64,000 nt of DNA from Stigmatella ashevillena (GTDB lineage Bacteria > Myxococcota > Myxococcia > Myxococcales > Myxococcaceae), in the NCBI RefSeq assembly GCF_028368975.1, contig NZ_JAQNDM010000002.1, forward strand, positions 9,480,425 through 9,544,424. The letters run 5' to 3'. A program made the position numbers and the translations under genes. Position 1 is the first letter of the stretch, and every line of letters starts with the position of its first letter. Positions 20,477 through 29,462 of the stretch are shown here, in pieces. The notes under the pieces are model-generated. The model saw only the letters and a list, made by a program, of their open reading frames with translations, made no database searches and had not been told where the DNA came from.

Positions 20477-21466
20477 CTAGCGGTTCAAGAGCTTCATCAT
20501 CGCTGCGGGGTACCGCGACCCGGTGGCGGCTCCTGGGGGGAACACCGCCTCCAGGGCCTTCAAGTCCTCGGCCGTCAGTGAAACGTCCAGGGCGTGGAGG
20601 TTTTCCTCGAGGTACTTGCGCCGCTTGGTCCCTGGGATGGGCACGAGGTCTTCTCCCTGGGCCAGCACCCAGGCGAGGGCGAGCTGGGAGGGCGTACAGC
20701 CCTTCTGGGCCGCGAGTTCCTTCACCTTCTGCACAAGCTCCAGGTTCTTGTGGAAGTTCTCCCCCTGGAAGCGGGGCGAGTTGCGGCGGTAGTCATCCGC
20801 TTCGAAGTCCTCGGGCCGGGTGAGGGCGCCCGTGAGGAAGCCGCGCCCCAGCGGGCTGTAGGGCACGAAGCCGATGCCCAGGCGTCGACAGGTGGCGATC
20901 ACTTCCTGCTCGGGGTCCCGCGTCCACAGCGAGTATTCGCTCTGCAACGCGGTGATGGGGTGGGTGCGGTGGGCCCGCTCGATGATCTCCGGTGGGGCTT
21001 CGCTGAGCCCGAGGTAGCGGACCTTCCCCTGTTGCACGAGCTCGGCCATGGCGCCCACCGTCTCCTCGACGGGGACGGAGAGGTCGACCCGGTGCTGGTA
21101 GTAGAGATCGATCGTCTCGATGCCCAGCCGCCGGAGACTGTCCTCGCACGACTTGCGCACGTACTCCGGCTTGCCATTCACGCCCCGGGCAGCGGGGTTC
21201 TTCGGATCGCGGACGATTCCGAACTTGGTGGCGAGAAACACCTGCGAGCGCTTGCCCTGGAGGACGCGACCGACCAGTTCTTCATTGAGGTGTGGGCCGT
21301 AGACGTCCGCTGTGTCGAGGAAGGTGACGCCCAACTCCAGCGCCCGGTGGATCGTGGCGATGGATTCCGCTTCATCGCGCCCGCCGTAGAACTCACTCAT
21401 TCCCATGCAGCCCAGCCCGAGGGCCGAGACTTGAGGGCCTTGGCGCCCCAGGTGTCGGAATTTCAT
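20477..21466 (-). CDS. Aldo/keto reductase
   Basis: 329 residues, cytoplasmic NADPH-dependent oxidoreductase of the aldo/keto reductase superfamily. The TIM-barrel signature is complete: [12 protein letters not shown] near 17-28, D51 and Y56 in DTADVYG, K81 in LATKFG, and H125 in YYQHR form the catalytic tetrad. The C-terminal [14 protein letters not shown] loop is the cofactor phosphate-binding segment. The closest pattern is the YajO/AKR13-like group that reduces assorted aldehydes and ketones; the natural substrate cannot be predicted. It is a single gene, convergent with the fibrinogen-like gene and divergent from the sensor kinase at 21623. Confidence 0.9.
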   Translation of the reverse strand: MKFRHLGRQGPQVSALGLGCMGMSEFYGGRDEAESIATIHRALELGVTFLDTADVYGPHLNEELVGRVLQGKRSQVFLATKFGIVRDPKNPAARGVNGKPEYVRKSCEDSLRRLGIETIDLYYQHRVDLSVPVEETVGAMAELVQQGKVRYLGLSEAPPEIIERAHRTHPITALQSEYSLWTRDPEQEVIATCRRLGIGFVPYSPLGRGFLTGALTRPEDFEADDYRRNSPRFQGENFHKNLELVQKVKELAAQKGCTPSQLALAWVLAQGEDLVPIPGTKRRKYLEENLHALDVSLTAEDLKALEAVFPPGAATGSRYPAAMMKLLNR

Positions 21467-21564
21467 GCCGCGACCCTAACGGGCAGGCGAGCAGGGGGCT
21501 GCCTCACCGCCCAGGGGGGCAAAGCCACCTGTCCAGCAAGCGACAGACGTCCTTGATCTCTCCC

Positions 21565-21584
21565 AGGCTCCGGGAGGGGAGCCT
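21565..21584 (+). promoter_or_regulatory. 7-bp dyad upstream of hybrid sensor kinase
   Basis: AGGCTCC-GGGAGG-GGAGCCT, a perfect 7-bp inverted repeat with a 6-base spacer, 39 bases before the ATG at 21623. It may be a leader hairpin or an operator. Confidence 0.35.
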
Positions 21585-21622
21585 CTCGCCAGTGCGTCCA
21601 GGCCCCAGTAAAGGAGCGTTCC

Positions 21623-24600
21623 ATGAGCAACAGGGTCATGGATGAGGTGGTGGCGGGGGGCAGTGAGATGGGGGAGCGGATCCGGGCCATGGACTGGACA
21701 GGCACGCCGCTCGGTCCCGTGGAGCACTGGCCCCAGAGTCTGCGCTCCGCGCTGAGCATCTGCCTGGGCTCGAGCTTTCCCATCGCCCTCTACTGGGGAC
21801 CGTCCTTCACGTTGATCTACAACGACGCCTGGAGCCCGATCGCGGGGAGAAAGCACCCCCACGTGCTTGGGCGAGGCGGGGAGGAGGTATGGCCTGAAAT
21901 CTGGGACACCCTCCAGCCATTGCTCAAGAAGGTGATCCAGGCTGGGGAGGCCACGTATGCGGAAGACAGCCTGCTGCCCATGCATCGCCATGGCTACACG
22001 GAGGAGTGTTACTTCAACTTCACGCTGAGCCCCATTCGAGGAGAGAACGGCCGGGTCGAGGGCACGTTCAACGCGGTCATCGAGACGACCTATCGGGTGA
22101 TCAGCGAGCGCCGGACCCAGGTCCTCCGGGAGATAGGAGAGCGGACCGCCATGGTGCGCTCCGCGGAGCAGGCCTGCGAACTGGCGGCGAGCGCCCTGGG
22201 GGCCTCCCCCGCGGACGCGCCGTTCTGCGCGCTCTACCTCGTGGACGAGGCAGCCCAAGGCGCGCGGCTCGCTGGGTGCGCGGGGCTGGCTGCAGGAAGT
22301 TCTGCGGCGCCGGAGTTCATTGCGCTCCAGGAGGAAGCCGTGTCGCCCTGGCCGCTGGCTGAGGTGTGGCGGACGGGGCGCCTGCAAACCGTGACGGGGT
22401 TGGTGGAGCGTCTTGGCTTCGCGCTGCCTGGAGGCCCTTGGCCGGAACCCGTGCACTCGGCGTTGGTGGTGCCCCTCCAGGTGGGCTCAGAAGAGCACGC
22501 GTCCGGCTTCCTCATCCTGGGCACCAGTCCCCGGCGAGCCATTGACGAAGAGTACAAGCAGTTCGCCGAAAGGGTGGCGTCGTATGTCTCCAGCGTCGTG
22601 TCCCGTGCGATGGCGTATGAGGCCGAGCGCAAGCGGGCCGAAGCACTCGCCGAGATTGATCGTGCCAAGACGGCCTTCTTCTCCAATGTCAGCCATGAGT
22701 TCCGCACCCCGCTGACGTTGATGCTCGGTCCGACCGAGGATGCGCTCGCGTCACCGGAGAGAGCTCTGCGCGGCCCAGAGCTGGAGCGGGTGCACCGCAA
22801 CGAGGTGCGGTTGCTGCGGCTCGTCAATACCCTGCTCGACTTCAGCCGCATCGAGGCAGGGCGTGTCCAGGCCACCTATGCGCCGACGGACTTGTCCCAT
22901 CTGACGGGTGAGCTTGCCAGCACCTTCCGGTCCGCGGTGGAGCGGGCCGGCCTTCGCTTGCGCCTGGAACTGCCGCCGCTGCCCGAGCCTGTCTATGTCG
23001 ACCACGACATGTGGGAGAAGATCGTGCTCAACCTTCTCTCCAACGCGCTGAAGTTCACGTTCGCCGGGGAGATCGCCGTTGTCCTGCGCTGGCTGGGCAC
23101 GAAGGTCGAGCTGACCGTCCAGGATACAGGGACGGGCATTCCGGCCGGGGAGCTTCCGAAGATTTTCGAGCGCTTCCACCGCGTCCAGGGGGCCCGCTCG
23201 CGCACCCATGAGGGGAGCGGCATTGGCCTGTCCTTGGTGCAGGAACTCGTGAAGTTTCACGGAGGAACGCTCCGGGCCGAGAGCACCCTGGGTCAGGGGA
23301 CGGCGTTCATCCTCTGCCTTCCTACGGGCTGCGCACACCTGCCCCCGGACCGGCTTGGGGAGGCGCGGGTGCTGGCCCCGGCGGTCACCAGCGCGGCGCC
23401 CTTCGTGGAGGAGGCGTGGCGTTGGGTCTCGGAGGGAACGGGGAAGAGGGCCGTGGGCACGGCGCTCGATGCCTCCCCTTCGGTGCTGCCCCTGCCGGGG
23501 AAAGCCGAGGACGCGAACGCGCGCATTCTCCTCGTGGATGACAATGCGGACATGCGCGAGTACCTCGCGCGGCTGCTGAGCCCGCGCTGGAAGGTCGAAG
23601 CCGTGGCCGATGGGGCCGAGGCGCTCGAATCCGCCCGCTCCCATCTGCCGGACCTGGTGCTGACCGACGTGATGATGCCGCGCCTCGATGGGTTCGGTTT
23701 GATCCGGGAGCTGCGTTCGGAGGCGAGCACCCGCGCCACTCCGGTCATCATGCTCTCGGCCCGGGCAGGTGAGGAGTCCCGGGTGGAGGGACTGGAGGCG
23801 GGCGCGGACGATTATCTGGTGAAGCCTTTCTCGGCCCGGGAGCTCCTTGCGCGGGTGAGTGCGCGCCTGGAGATCTCCCGCATGCGCATGGCCCACGCGG
23901 CCGAGGTGCTCCGCCTCAATCAGGACCTGGAGCGGCGGGTCCGTGAGCGGACGGCGCAGCTCGAGGAGAGCAACCGGGAACTGGAATCCTTTAGTTATTC
24001 GGTGAGCCACGATCTGCGCGCGCCCCTGCGCCACATCCTCGGCTTCGCTGGCCTCTTGGAGAAGAGTTCCCGGGGAAAGCTGGACGAGAAGTCACAGGGA
24101 CACCTGCGCGTCATCGCCGAGGCGGCGCAGAAGGGCGGACAGCTCGTGGATGATCTGCTGGCGTTTAGCCGCCTGGGTCGGGCCGAGGTGAAGAAGCGCA
24201 CGGTGGAGCTGCGTCAGCTGGTGGACGAGGTCCGCGCGGATCTTGTCACCGAAGCGGAGGGACGGAGGGTGTCATGGCACGTGGCCCCCTTGCCCCAGGT
24301 GCAGGGAGATCCTTCCCTGTTGCGGCTGGTGCTGAAGAACCTGCTGTCCAATGCCCTCAAGTACACCCGGCCCCGCGCCGAGGCGCACATTCAGCTCACC
24401 ACCCGCCAGCAAGAGGGCGCGGTGGAGGTGTGCATCCAGGACAACGGGGTGGGGTTCGAGATGCAGTACGTGGGCAAGCTGTTCGGCGTCTTCCAGCGCC
24501 TGCACACGCCCGAGCAGTTCGAGGGCACGGGCATTGGTTTGGCCAATGTGCGGCGCATCATCCTCCGCCATGGCGGCCGCGTGTGGGCAGAAGGCGCGGT

Positions 24601-24688
24601 GGGCGAGGGGGCTGCGTTTCACTTCACGCTGCCTCAACCGCCCCGCTTATCAAGTGGGCCAGAACATGACCCACACCCAGACAGGTGA
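21623..24688 (+). CDS. Hybrid sensor histidine kinase with two kinase modules
   Basis: 1021 residues, no transmembrane helix, so a soluble sensor. Order: PAS-like domain (about 45-160, with LYWGPSFTLIYNDAW), GAF domain (about 165-330), first kinase with phospho-acceptor H358 in NVSHEFRTPL and ATPase motifs NLLSNALKF and DTGTGIP, a receiver domain (about 633-750) with phospho-acceptor D682 in LVLTDVMMP and K734, a coiled linker (755-788), then a second kinase of the phytochrome/cph1 type with H796 in YSVSHDLRAPL and ATPase boxes NLLSNALKY and DNGVGF. Both kinase cores look intact. The ribosome site is AAAGGAG. No separate response regulator is adjacent, so its output partner is unknown. The last 39 bases overlap the convergent small gene at 24650. 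Confidence 0.9.
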   Translation: MSNRVMDEVVAGGSEMGERIRAMDWTGTPLGPVEHWPQSLRSALSICLGSSFPIALYWGPSFTLIYNDAWSPIAGRKHPHVLGRGGEEVWPEIWDTLQPLLKKVIQAGEATYAEDSLLPMHRHGYTEECYFNFTLSPIRGENGRVEGTFNAVIETTYRVISERRTQVLREIGERTAMVRSAEQACELAASALGASPADAPFCALYLVDEAAQGARLAGCAGLAAGSSAAPEFIALQEEAVSPWPLAEVWRTGRLQTVTGLVERLGFALPGGPWPEPVHSALVVPLQVGSEEHASGFLILGTSPRRAIDEEYKQFAERVASYVSSVVSRAMAYEAERKRAEALAEIDRAKTAFFSNVSHEFRTPLTLMLGPTEDALASPERALRGPELERVHRNEVRLLRLVNTLLDFSRIEAGRVQATYAPTDLSHLTGELASTFRSAVERAGLRLRLELPPLPEPVYVDHDMWEKIVLNLLSNALKFTFAGEIAVVLRWLGTKVELTVQDTGTGIPAGELPKIFERFHRVQGARSRTHEGSGIGLSLVQELVKFHGGTLRAESTLGQGTAFILCLPTGCAHLPPDRLGEARVLAPAVTSAAPFVEEAWRWVSEGTGKRAVGTALDASPSVLPLPGKAEDANARILLVDDNADMREYLARLLSPRWKVEAVADGAEALESARSHLPDLVLTDVMMPRLDGFGLIRELRSEASTRATPVIMLSARAGEESRVEGLEAGADDYLVKPFSARELLARVSARLEISRMRMAHAAEVLRLNQDLERRVRERTAQLEESNRELESFSYSVSHDLRAPLRHILGFAGLLEKSSRGKLDEKSQGHLRVIAEAAQKGGQLVDDLLAFSRLGRAEVKKRTVELRQLVDEVRADLVTEAEGRRVSWHVAPLPQVQGDPSLLRLVLKNLLSNALKYTRPRAEAHIQLTTRQQEGAVEVCIQDNGVGFEMQYVGKLFGVFQRLHTPEQFEGTGIGLANVRRIILRHGGRVWAEGAVGEGAAFHFTLPQPPRLSSGPEHDPHPDR

Positions 24689-24787
24689 CCAGACCGCGGC
24701 GGGAGGTGCGGCGCGGGGGACCGGAGCACTGACGCTCCGGCGCTTGCGAAACTCTTCGAGATCGATAACTGCGGACGCTGGGTTCAT
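24650..24787 (-). CDS. Small 45-residue protein with aromatic C-terminus
   Basis: 45 residues from the ATG at 24787, which has a clear GGGGG ribosome site 6 bases upstream. The N-terminal MNPASAVIDLEEFRKRR has the amphipathic DLEEFRxRR pattern I recall from other small myxobacterial proteins. The middle is Pro/Ala-rich and the tail (VWSPVWVWVMFWPT) is very rich in Trp and Val, which could insert into or lie on a membrane. It overlaps the 3' end of the sensor kinase gene by 39 bases on the opposite strand. Function unknown; whether it is real rests on the start signal and composition. Confidence 0.5.
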   Translation of the reverse strand: MNPASAVIDLEEFRKRRSVSAPVPRAAPPAAVWSPVWVWVMFWPT

Positions 24788-24890
24788 GGCAGACCCCCTT
24801 TCCGGGTGAAGCCGTTGGAAGGCACTCACAGGAATTATCGGGGGCAGGGGGCTGCCAGTTGCGCGGAATTTCATCCGCCCGAGCGGAGGG

Positions 24891-25295
24891 TTAGCGCGAG
24901 GCCCAGGCGTTCCACTCCGGCCCCTGCTTCCGGTGCGCCGGGGCAGGCACCCACACCCATTCCTGCACGGTCTCGTAATGACCGGGCACCTGGCGCTGCT
25001 GGTAGAAGCCGCCCTCGCACCGCTCGCCCCGGCGGGACCGGAGGGGCTTGCACTCGCGCTGCACCCACACCTTCTCGGTGTGGCCAGGGACCCACTTCTT
25101 CACGCTCTTGAGTTCGTAGCGGCCCTGCTGCGCGTTCACTGGAGGGGTCGGCTGCGGCCGGTGGCTGCGGAGGCTCTGGGGCTGGGCCGCAGGGCTGGCG
25201 GCGTGCTGCGAAGCCTGGGGAGCGCCTGCCTGCGCGGCGGAACCCAGGAAGATCGCGCCGAGAGCCAGAAGGGAGAGGCCAGTCTTGAGTGCCAT
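24891..25295 (-). CDS. Secreted protein with PGHxE repeat motifs
   Basis: 134 residues from the ATG at 25295, with GAGGA 8 bases upstream. A signal peptide (MALKTGLSLLALGAIFLGSAAQAG) is followed by a Pro/Gln/Ser-rich spacer and a compact C-terminal domain. That domain holds two copies of a motif: KWVPGHTEKVWV and RQVPGHYETVQEWVWVP. Two cysteines lie between the copies. Repeated W/V-PGH-Y/T-E motifs of this kind occur in small periplasmic proteins of unknown function. It is downstream of the M50-like gene on the same strand, separated by 91 bases that contain a small hairpin at 25353-25367. Confidence 0.7.
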   Translation of the reverse strand: MALKTGLSLLALGAIFLGSAAQAGAPQASQHAASPAAQPQSLRSHRPQPTPPVNAQQGRYELKSVKKWVPGHTEKVWVQRECKPLRSRRGERCEGGFYQQRQVPGHYETVQEWVWVPAPAHRKQGPEWNAWASR

Positions 25296-25352
25296 GGTGC
25301 AGTTCCTCCGTCGTTGTTGAACCTTCTGACGGGGACCCCTCCCGGGCATTCA

Positions 25353-25367
25353 CTTCCCTCTGGGAAG
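25353..25367 (-). terminator. Small hairpin between M50-like gene and PGHxE gene
   Basis: CTTCCC-TCT-GGGAAG gives a 6-bp stem with a 3-base loop, 20 bases past the M50-like stop at 25387. There is no T-run, so it is at best a weak or factor-assisted terminator. Confidence 0.3.
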
Positions 25368-25386
25368 AGGCCTCCAGGAGGGGGGC

Positions 25387-26121
25387 TCAGAACCGCCGGG
25401 AGGGCATGGACAGGGAGGAGAACCGCGAGGTGGGGCGGGCATGCATGGAGACGTAGGCCGCCCACCCCAGCAGCAGCACGCCCAGCAGCGTCCACAAGAC
25501 GGCCCAGGCGATGGCGGGCACCCAGGTGTGTTGGGCCAGCAAGGCCGCGTCACTGATGGAGCGGATCGAGCTGTTCCAGAGATCGTCCCGGAGATCAAAC
25601 AGGGCGTAGAGCGCGGTGAAGGCCGCCAGGAAGAGGTTGAGCACGTCCACGGCCCCCTCCGGCAGGAACTTCGCCGCCAGTCCCAGCACGGTTGCGGTGC
25701 CCAGACAGAAGGCCAGGGTGAAGGGATCTCTCGCGTAGATCACCCCCATGGTGCCCAACCACACACATGCGGCGCCCAGCACCCACCGTCGCAGCCGGAA
25801 GCGGAAGGTGGCCAGCAGCAGCCCGGCGCCAGCCACCGCGCTGCCCAGGTAGCCCCCGGAAAAGACGATGATCTTCCGGAAAACCCCCGGAGGCAGGCTG
25901 GACAGGCAGGCGCCGGACTCGTCGATTCTCAGGGTGATGTGCTCCACGGAGCCACCCACGAGCAGGGTGGCGAGCGCGTGTCCGCTCTCGTGCATCATCA
26001 CCACCAGCAGCTTCACGGGAAGCAAGGCGGCCGTGTCCCAGAAGTACCATCCTGCCCCCAGGAACAGGAGGAGGAGGGCGACTCGGCCTGCGTTCAGCTT
26101 GGCGCCACTGGCAGTCTGCAT
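25387..26121 (-). CDS. M50-like membrane metallopeptidase family protein
   Basis: 244 residues from the ATG at 26121, with a GGAG site 5 bases upstream. It is hydrophobic with about six membrane helices. The metal-binding motif H44-E45-S-G-H48 lies at the end of the helix LPVKLLVVMMHESGHALA, the pattern of the M50B-like family (site-2-protease fold). A second conserved Asp-containing helix expected of active members is not obvious; AVDVLNLFLAAF (near 185) might supply it. It could be an intramembrane protease or a non-catalytic relative. It stands alone, divergent from the S46 peptidase gene with 107 bases between. Confidence 0.7.
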   Translation of the reverse strand: MQTASGAKLNAGRVALLLLFLGAGWYFWDTAALLPVKLLVVMMHESGHALATLLVGGSVEHITLRIDESGACLSSLPPGVFRKIIVFSGGYLGSAVAGAGLLLATFRFRLRRWVLGAACVWLGTMGVIYARDPFTLAFCLGTATVLGLAAKFLPEGAVDVLNLFLAAFTALYALFDLRDDLWNSSIRSISDAALLAQHTWVPAIAWAVLWTLLGVLLLGWAAYVSMHARPTSRFSSLSMPSRRF

Positions 26122-26228
26122 GGAGCTCCTTCCCCCCGGAACACATGGCTGGCCCTCATCTTCCGTGAAAAAAGCCCGGCTGGACACAGGGGGTCGCCTG
26201 CGGGCGTCAGACAGGGTAGGGAGGACCC

Positions 26229-28406
26229 ATGAGGACGATGTGGCTGCTACTGCTCTGGGGGGTGGCGCTCCCGGTGTTCGCGGGGGAGGGGAAATGGACG
26301 CCCCAGCAGGTGCTCGAGTTGGACCCGGCCTGGCTCAAGGCGCAGGGGCTCAAGTTGCCTCCCCAGAAGCTGTGGGATCCCAAGCGGGGAACGGGGCTCC
26401 TGGCGGGGGCCGTGAACGTGGGAGGGTGCTCGGGCGCCTTCATCTCCTCCTCGGGCCTGGTCATCACCAACCACCACTGTGTCTTCTCCATTGTTCAGGA
26501 GCACAGCTCGCCCCAGAGGGATTTGATCTCCCAGGGCTTCCTGGCCACGAGCCGCGAGGCGGAGCTGCCGGGCAAGGGCGCCCGCATCCTCGTGCCCCGG
26601 GCCTTCACGGACGTGACGAAGGAGGTGCTGGCCGCCGTTCCCGCCGGGGCGGATGACCTGGCGCGGTTCAAGGCCATCGAGCGCCTGCAGAAGGAGCTGG
26701 TGGCTGGGTGCGAGAAGCGTCCGGCCACGCGCTGCCAGGTGGCGTCGTTCGATGGTGGCTCCCAGTACGTGCTGGTGGATTCGGTGGAGTTGGCGGACGT
26801 GCGGCTCGTCTACGCCCCGCCGCGCGCGGTGGGCGAATTCGGGGGCGAAGAGGACAACTGGATGTGGCCTCGCCATACCGGGGATTTCGCCATTGTCCGT
26901 GCCTACACCGCGCCGGATGGCTCCGCGGCGGCGTACAGCGAGAAGAACGTCCCCCACAAGGCGGAGTTCTTCTTCCCGCTCGCCCCCCAGGGCATCAAAC
27001 CGGGAGAATTCGTCATGGTGCTGGGCTATCCCGGCACCTCGTTCCGCGCCCTGCTGGCCGAGGAGATGGCGGACCGTCAGGCGCGGTACTACCCGCGGGT
27101 CATCGACTTCTACGGGGAGTCCATCCGCGTTCTGGAGGAAGAAGGCGCGAAGGATGCCGCGGGGAAGATTGCCGTGGCCTCGACGCTCAAGGGACTCCAC
27201 AACCGTGCCAAGAACGCCAGCGGCCAAATTGCCGGGCTCGAGCGCGGGCGCATCGTCGAGAAGCAGCGTGAGGCGGAGGCCACCGTGGTGCGGTGGGCGG
27301 AGAAGAACCGCGCGCACGCGGGCGCGCTGCGGGCGCGCGAGGAGCTGCTGTCAGGGTTGAAGGAGGAGGCGCGGACGTGGGAGCGCGAGTTCCTGCTCGG
27401 CAACCTTCGGGCGGGCGCGCGAGGGGTGTCGATGGCGGCGACGCTGGGGCAGCTGGCGCGCGAGCGGGTGAAGCCCGACATGGAGCGTGAGCCCGAGTTC
27501 ATGGAGCGCGAGCTGGTGCGGCTGAAGGACCAGTTCGAGCGCGAGCAGAAGAACCTCTTCGTGCCCGCGGAGAAGCGGCTGCTCCTGGCCTTCGTGCGGC
27601 GCGCTCAGGCGCTGGGTCCCGGGGAGCGCATCGCCTCGGTGGACAAGCACTTCGGTCCTTCCTTCTCGGAGAAGGCGGTGGCCGCGAAGGCCGAGGCGAT
27701 GTACGGCGCGACGAAGGTGCTGACGCTCCAGGAGCGGATGGCCATGTTCCAGGAGTCCGAGGCCCAGCTCCAGGCGCGCCAGGATCCGCTGCTGGCCTTC
27801 GGGCTCGATCTGGCCACCGAGCTCACCGCCTTGGACGAGGTGAAGGATCGCCGCGAGGGGGCTCGGCGGCGCCTGCGCCCGGAGTGGCGGCGGGCGGTGC
27901 TGGCCCACGCGGGCAAGCCCGTGGCCCCGGATGCCAATGGCACCCTGCGCGTGACCTTCGCCAAGGTGCAGGGTTATTCGCCGCGGGACGGTGTCTTCTA
28001 CACGCCGCAGACGACGCTCTCGGGCGTGCTGGCCAAGCACACGGATGCCGAGCCTTTCGATGTGCCGGACAAGGTCCTCGCCTCGGCGAAGGCGAAGCGC
28101 TTCGGGCCCTGGGCGGATGCGGCGCTGAAGGACGTGCCGGTGGACTTCCTGGCGGACGCGGACACCACGGGAGGCAACTCCGGCAGCCCCACGGTGAATG
28201 GCAAGGGGGAGCTGGTGGGGGTGAACTTCGATCGGGTCTGGGAGAACGTGGCCAATGACTTCGGCTACAACCCGGACGTGGCGCGCAACGTGAACGTGGA
28301 TGTCCGCTACGTGCTGTGGATGTTGGATCAGGTGGAGAACGCGGAGGGGCTGCTGCGGGAGCTGGGCGTCCGCAAGGGCCCTCCAGGAACAGGGGAGAGC
28401 CGCTGA
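26229..28406 (+). CDS. S46-family dipeptidyl peptidase, predicted acidic (DPP11-like) specificity
   Basis: 725 residues with a signal peptide (MRTMWLLLLWGVALPVFAG), so exported. S46 peptidases remove dipeptides from free N-termini. The catalytic residues are visible: H83 in ITNHHC, the Asp within MWPRHTGDF, and S651 in TGGNSGSP. An inserted helical domain fills about 280-560. Eighteen residues after the nucleophile lies Arg669 (NFDRVWE). This position is Arg in DPP11, which cuts after Asp/Glu, and Gly in DPP7, which prefers hydrophobic residues. The ribosome site is GGGAGGA. Its stop overlaps the next start (TGATG), so the two are translationally coupled. Confidence 0.9.
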   Translation: MRTMWLLLLWGVALPVFAGEGKWTPQQVLELDPAWLKAQGLKLPPQKLWDPKRGTGLLAGAVNVGGCSGAFISSSGLVITNHHCVFSIVQEHSSPQRDLISQGFLATSREAELPGKGARILVPRAFTDVTKEVLAAVPAGADDLARFKAIERLQKELVAGCEKRPATRCQVASFDGGSQYVLVDSVELADVRLVYAPPRAVGEFGGEEDNWMWPRHTGDFAIVRAYTAPDGSAAAYSEKNVPHKAEFFFPLAPQGIKPGEFVMVLGYPGTSFRALLAEEMADRQARYYPRVIDFYGESIRVLEEEGAKDAAGKIAVASTLKGLHNRAKNASGQIAGLERGRIVEKQREAEATVVRWAEKNRAHAGALRAREELLSGLKEEARTWEREFLLGNLRAGARGVSMAATLGQLARERVKPDMEREPEFMERELVRLKDQFEREQKNLFVPAEKRLLLAFVRRAQALGPGERIASVDKHFGPSFSEKAVAAKAEAMYGATKVLTLQERMAMFQESEAQLQARQDPLLAFGLDLATELTALDEVKDRREGARRRLRPEWRRAVLAHAGKPVAPDANGTLRVTFAKVQGYSPRDGVFYTPQTTLSGVLAKHTDAEPFDVPDKVLASAKAKRFGPWADAALKDVPVDFLADADTTGGNSGSPTVNGKGELVGVNFDRVWENVANDFGYNPDVARNVNVDVRYVLWMLDQVENAEGLLRELGVRKGPPGTGESR

Positions 28407-29053
28407 TGCCGGATGACTTGCCGCCCGCGCTGCCCACCTTCCAGCCAGAGGAGCGGGTTTGCGGTAACTGCAAGCTGTGGAGCCCGCACTCGGTGGATCA
28501 CCGCGGGTGGGTGGGGCCCTGCCGCATCTACCCCGGCCGTGGGCTGTTTCCGCCTTCGGCCCCCATCTGTGACAAGTTCGCTCCCAAGGGAGGGGTGAGC
28601 GCTCCGGTGCCCGTGGCCTCTACCCGGGCCCGGACCGTGCGCACCGTGGCCCCCGTGGTGCGGCGCAAGAGCGATCCCAACGAGCTCGTCGATCTTGGAG
28701 ACCTGAACATGACGCGTGAAGAGCTGATGGAGATTTTCCGGGAGGCCTCGGGCGAGGGCGAGGCCCCTCCGCTGGCGGGCAAGTGGGAGGGAGGGACGAT
28801 CAAGCTCGTTCCGGGCAAGCCGGATGTGCAGGGCCGGGACATGCCCATCGACAGCCTGTTCCACAAAGTGGTGATGGTGCGCGACAGGCTCCGCACGCTG
28901 GAACAGAAGCTCAATGCGCACCCGAAGCTGACGGATGCCGAGAAGGTGGAGATGCAGAACTACATCACCCGCGTCTACGGCTCTCTGACCAGTTTCAATC
29001 ACCTCTTCCGGGAGAAGAGCGACCAGTTTGTGGGGCAGAAGGGCGACGAGTAG
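28406..29053 (+). CDS. Four-cysteine protein coupled to S46 peptidase
   Basis: 215 residues; its ATG overlaps the peptidase stop by one base. There is no signal peptide. The N-terminal 60 residues hold four cysteines (C19, C22, C39, C55) in CGNCKLW, GPCRIYP and PICDKF, which look like a small metal-binding or redox site. The rest is charged and helical (REELMEIFREASGEGE, then RDRLRTLEQKLNAHPKL), probably coiled coil. I do not recognise the family. Tight coupling to an exported peptidase is odd for a cytoplasmic protein. A role in regulating or handling that enzyme is possible, but coupling may only reflect shared expression. Confidence 0.75.
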   Translation: MPDDLPPALPTFQPEERVCGNCKLWSPHSVDHRGWVGPCRIYPGRGLFPPSAPICDKFAPKGGVSAPVPVASTRARTVRTVAPVVRRKSDPNELVDLGDLNMTREELMEIFREASGEGEAPPLAGKWEGGTIKLVPGKPDVQGRDMPIDSLFHKVVMVRDRLRTLEQKLNAHPKLTDAEKVEMQNYITRVYGSLTSFNHLFREKSDQFVGQKGDE

Positions 29054-29087
29054 CGTTTCGTTGCACACGCCACTCCGGAGAGGCCCC

Positions 29088-29438
29088 ATGCGCCCCTTTC
29101 AGGCTCTGCCGATGCTGCTCCTGTTCTCAACCCTCGGTTGCCGAGGGGTGCAGACGGCGGAAGATTCCCAGAAGGCCTCCCCGGCGAGGACCACGGTGCA
29201 GATCCGGAACAACAAGCAGATCGACTTCACCTTCTATGTGCTGAGCGCGACCCACCGGATTCGCCTGGGGGTTGTGCCGAGCGCCAGCTCGAGGATCTTC
29301 ACCGTTCCGGCACACCTCATCCAGGGCCAGGGAAGCCTCCGCTTTCAGGCGGACCCCATTGGCTCCAACGACGTGTTGTCCAGTGAGGACGAGCTTTCGG
29401 TGCGAGAGGGGGATGCGCTCCAGCTGACCCTTCAGTAG
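29088..29438 (+). CDS. Small putative lipoprotein
   Basis: 116 residues from the ATG at 29088. The signal peptide ends FSTLGC (Cys18), a slightly irregular lipobox. The mature part alternates hydrophobic and polar residues (TTVQIRNNKQIDFTFYVL) and looks like one small beta-sandwich domain with no cysteines. It may be co-transcribed with the coupled pair upstream (34-base gap). It is convergent with the charged protein at 29463, with 24 bases between stops. No known family was recognised. Confidence 0.6.
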   Translation: MRPFQALPMLLLFSTLGCRGVQTAEDSQKASPARTTVQIRNNKQIDFTFYVLSATHRIRLGVVPSASSRIFTVPAHLIQGQGSLRFQADPIGSNDVLSSEDELSVREGDALQLTLQ

Positions 29439-29462
29439 GGCCCTTGGCCGGGGCTTGCCGCC

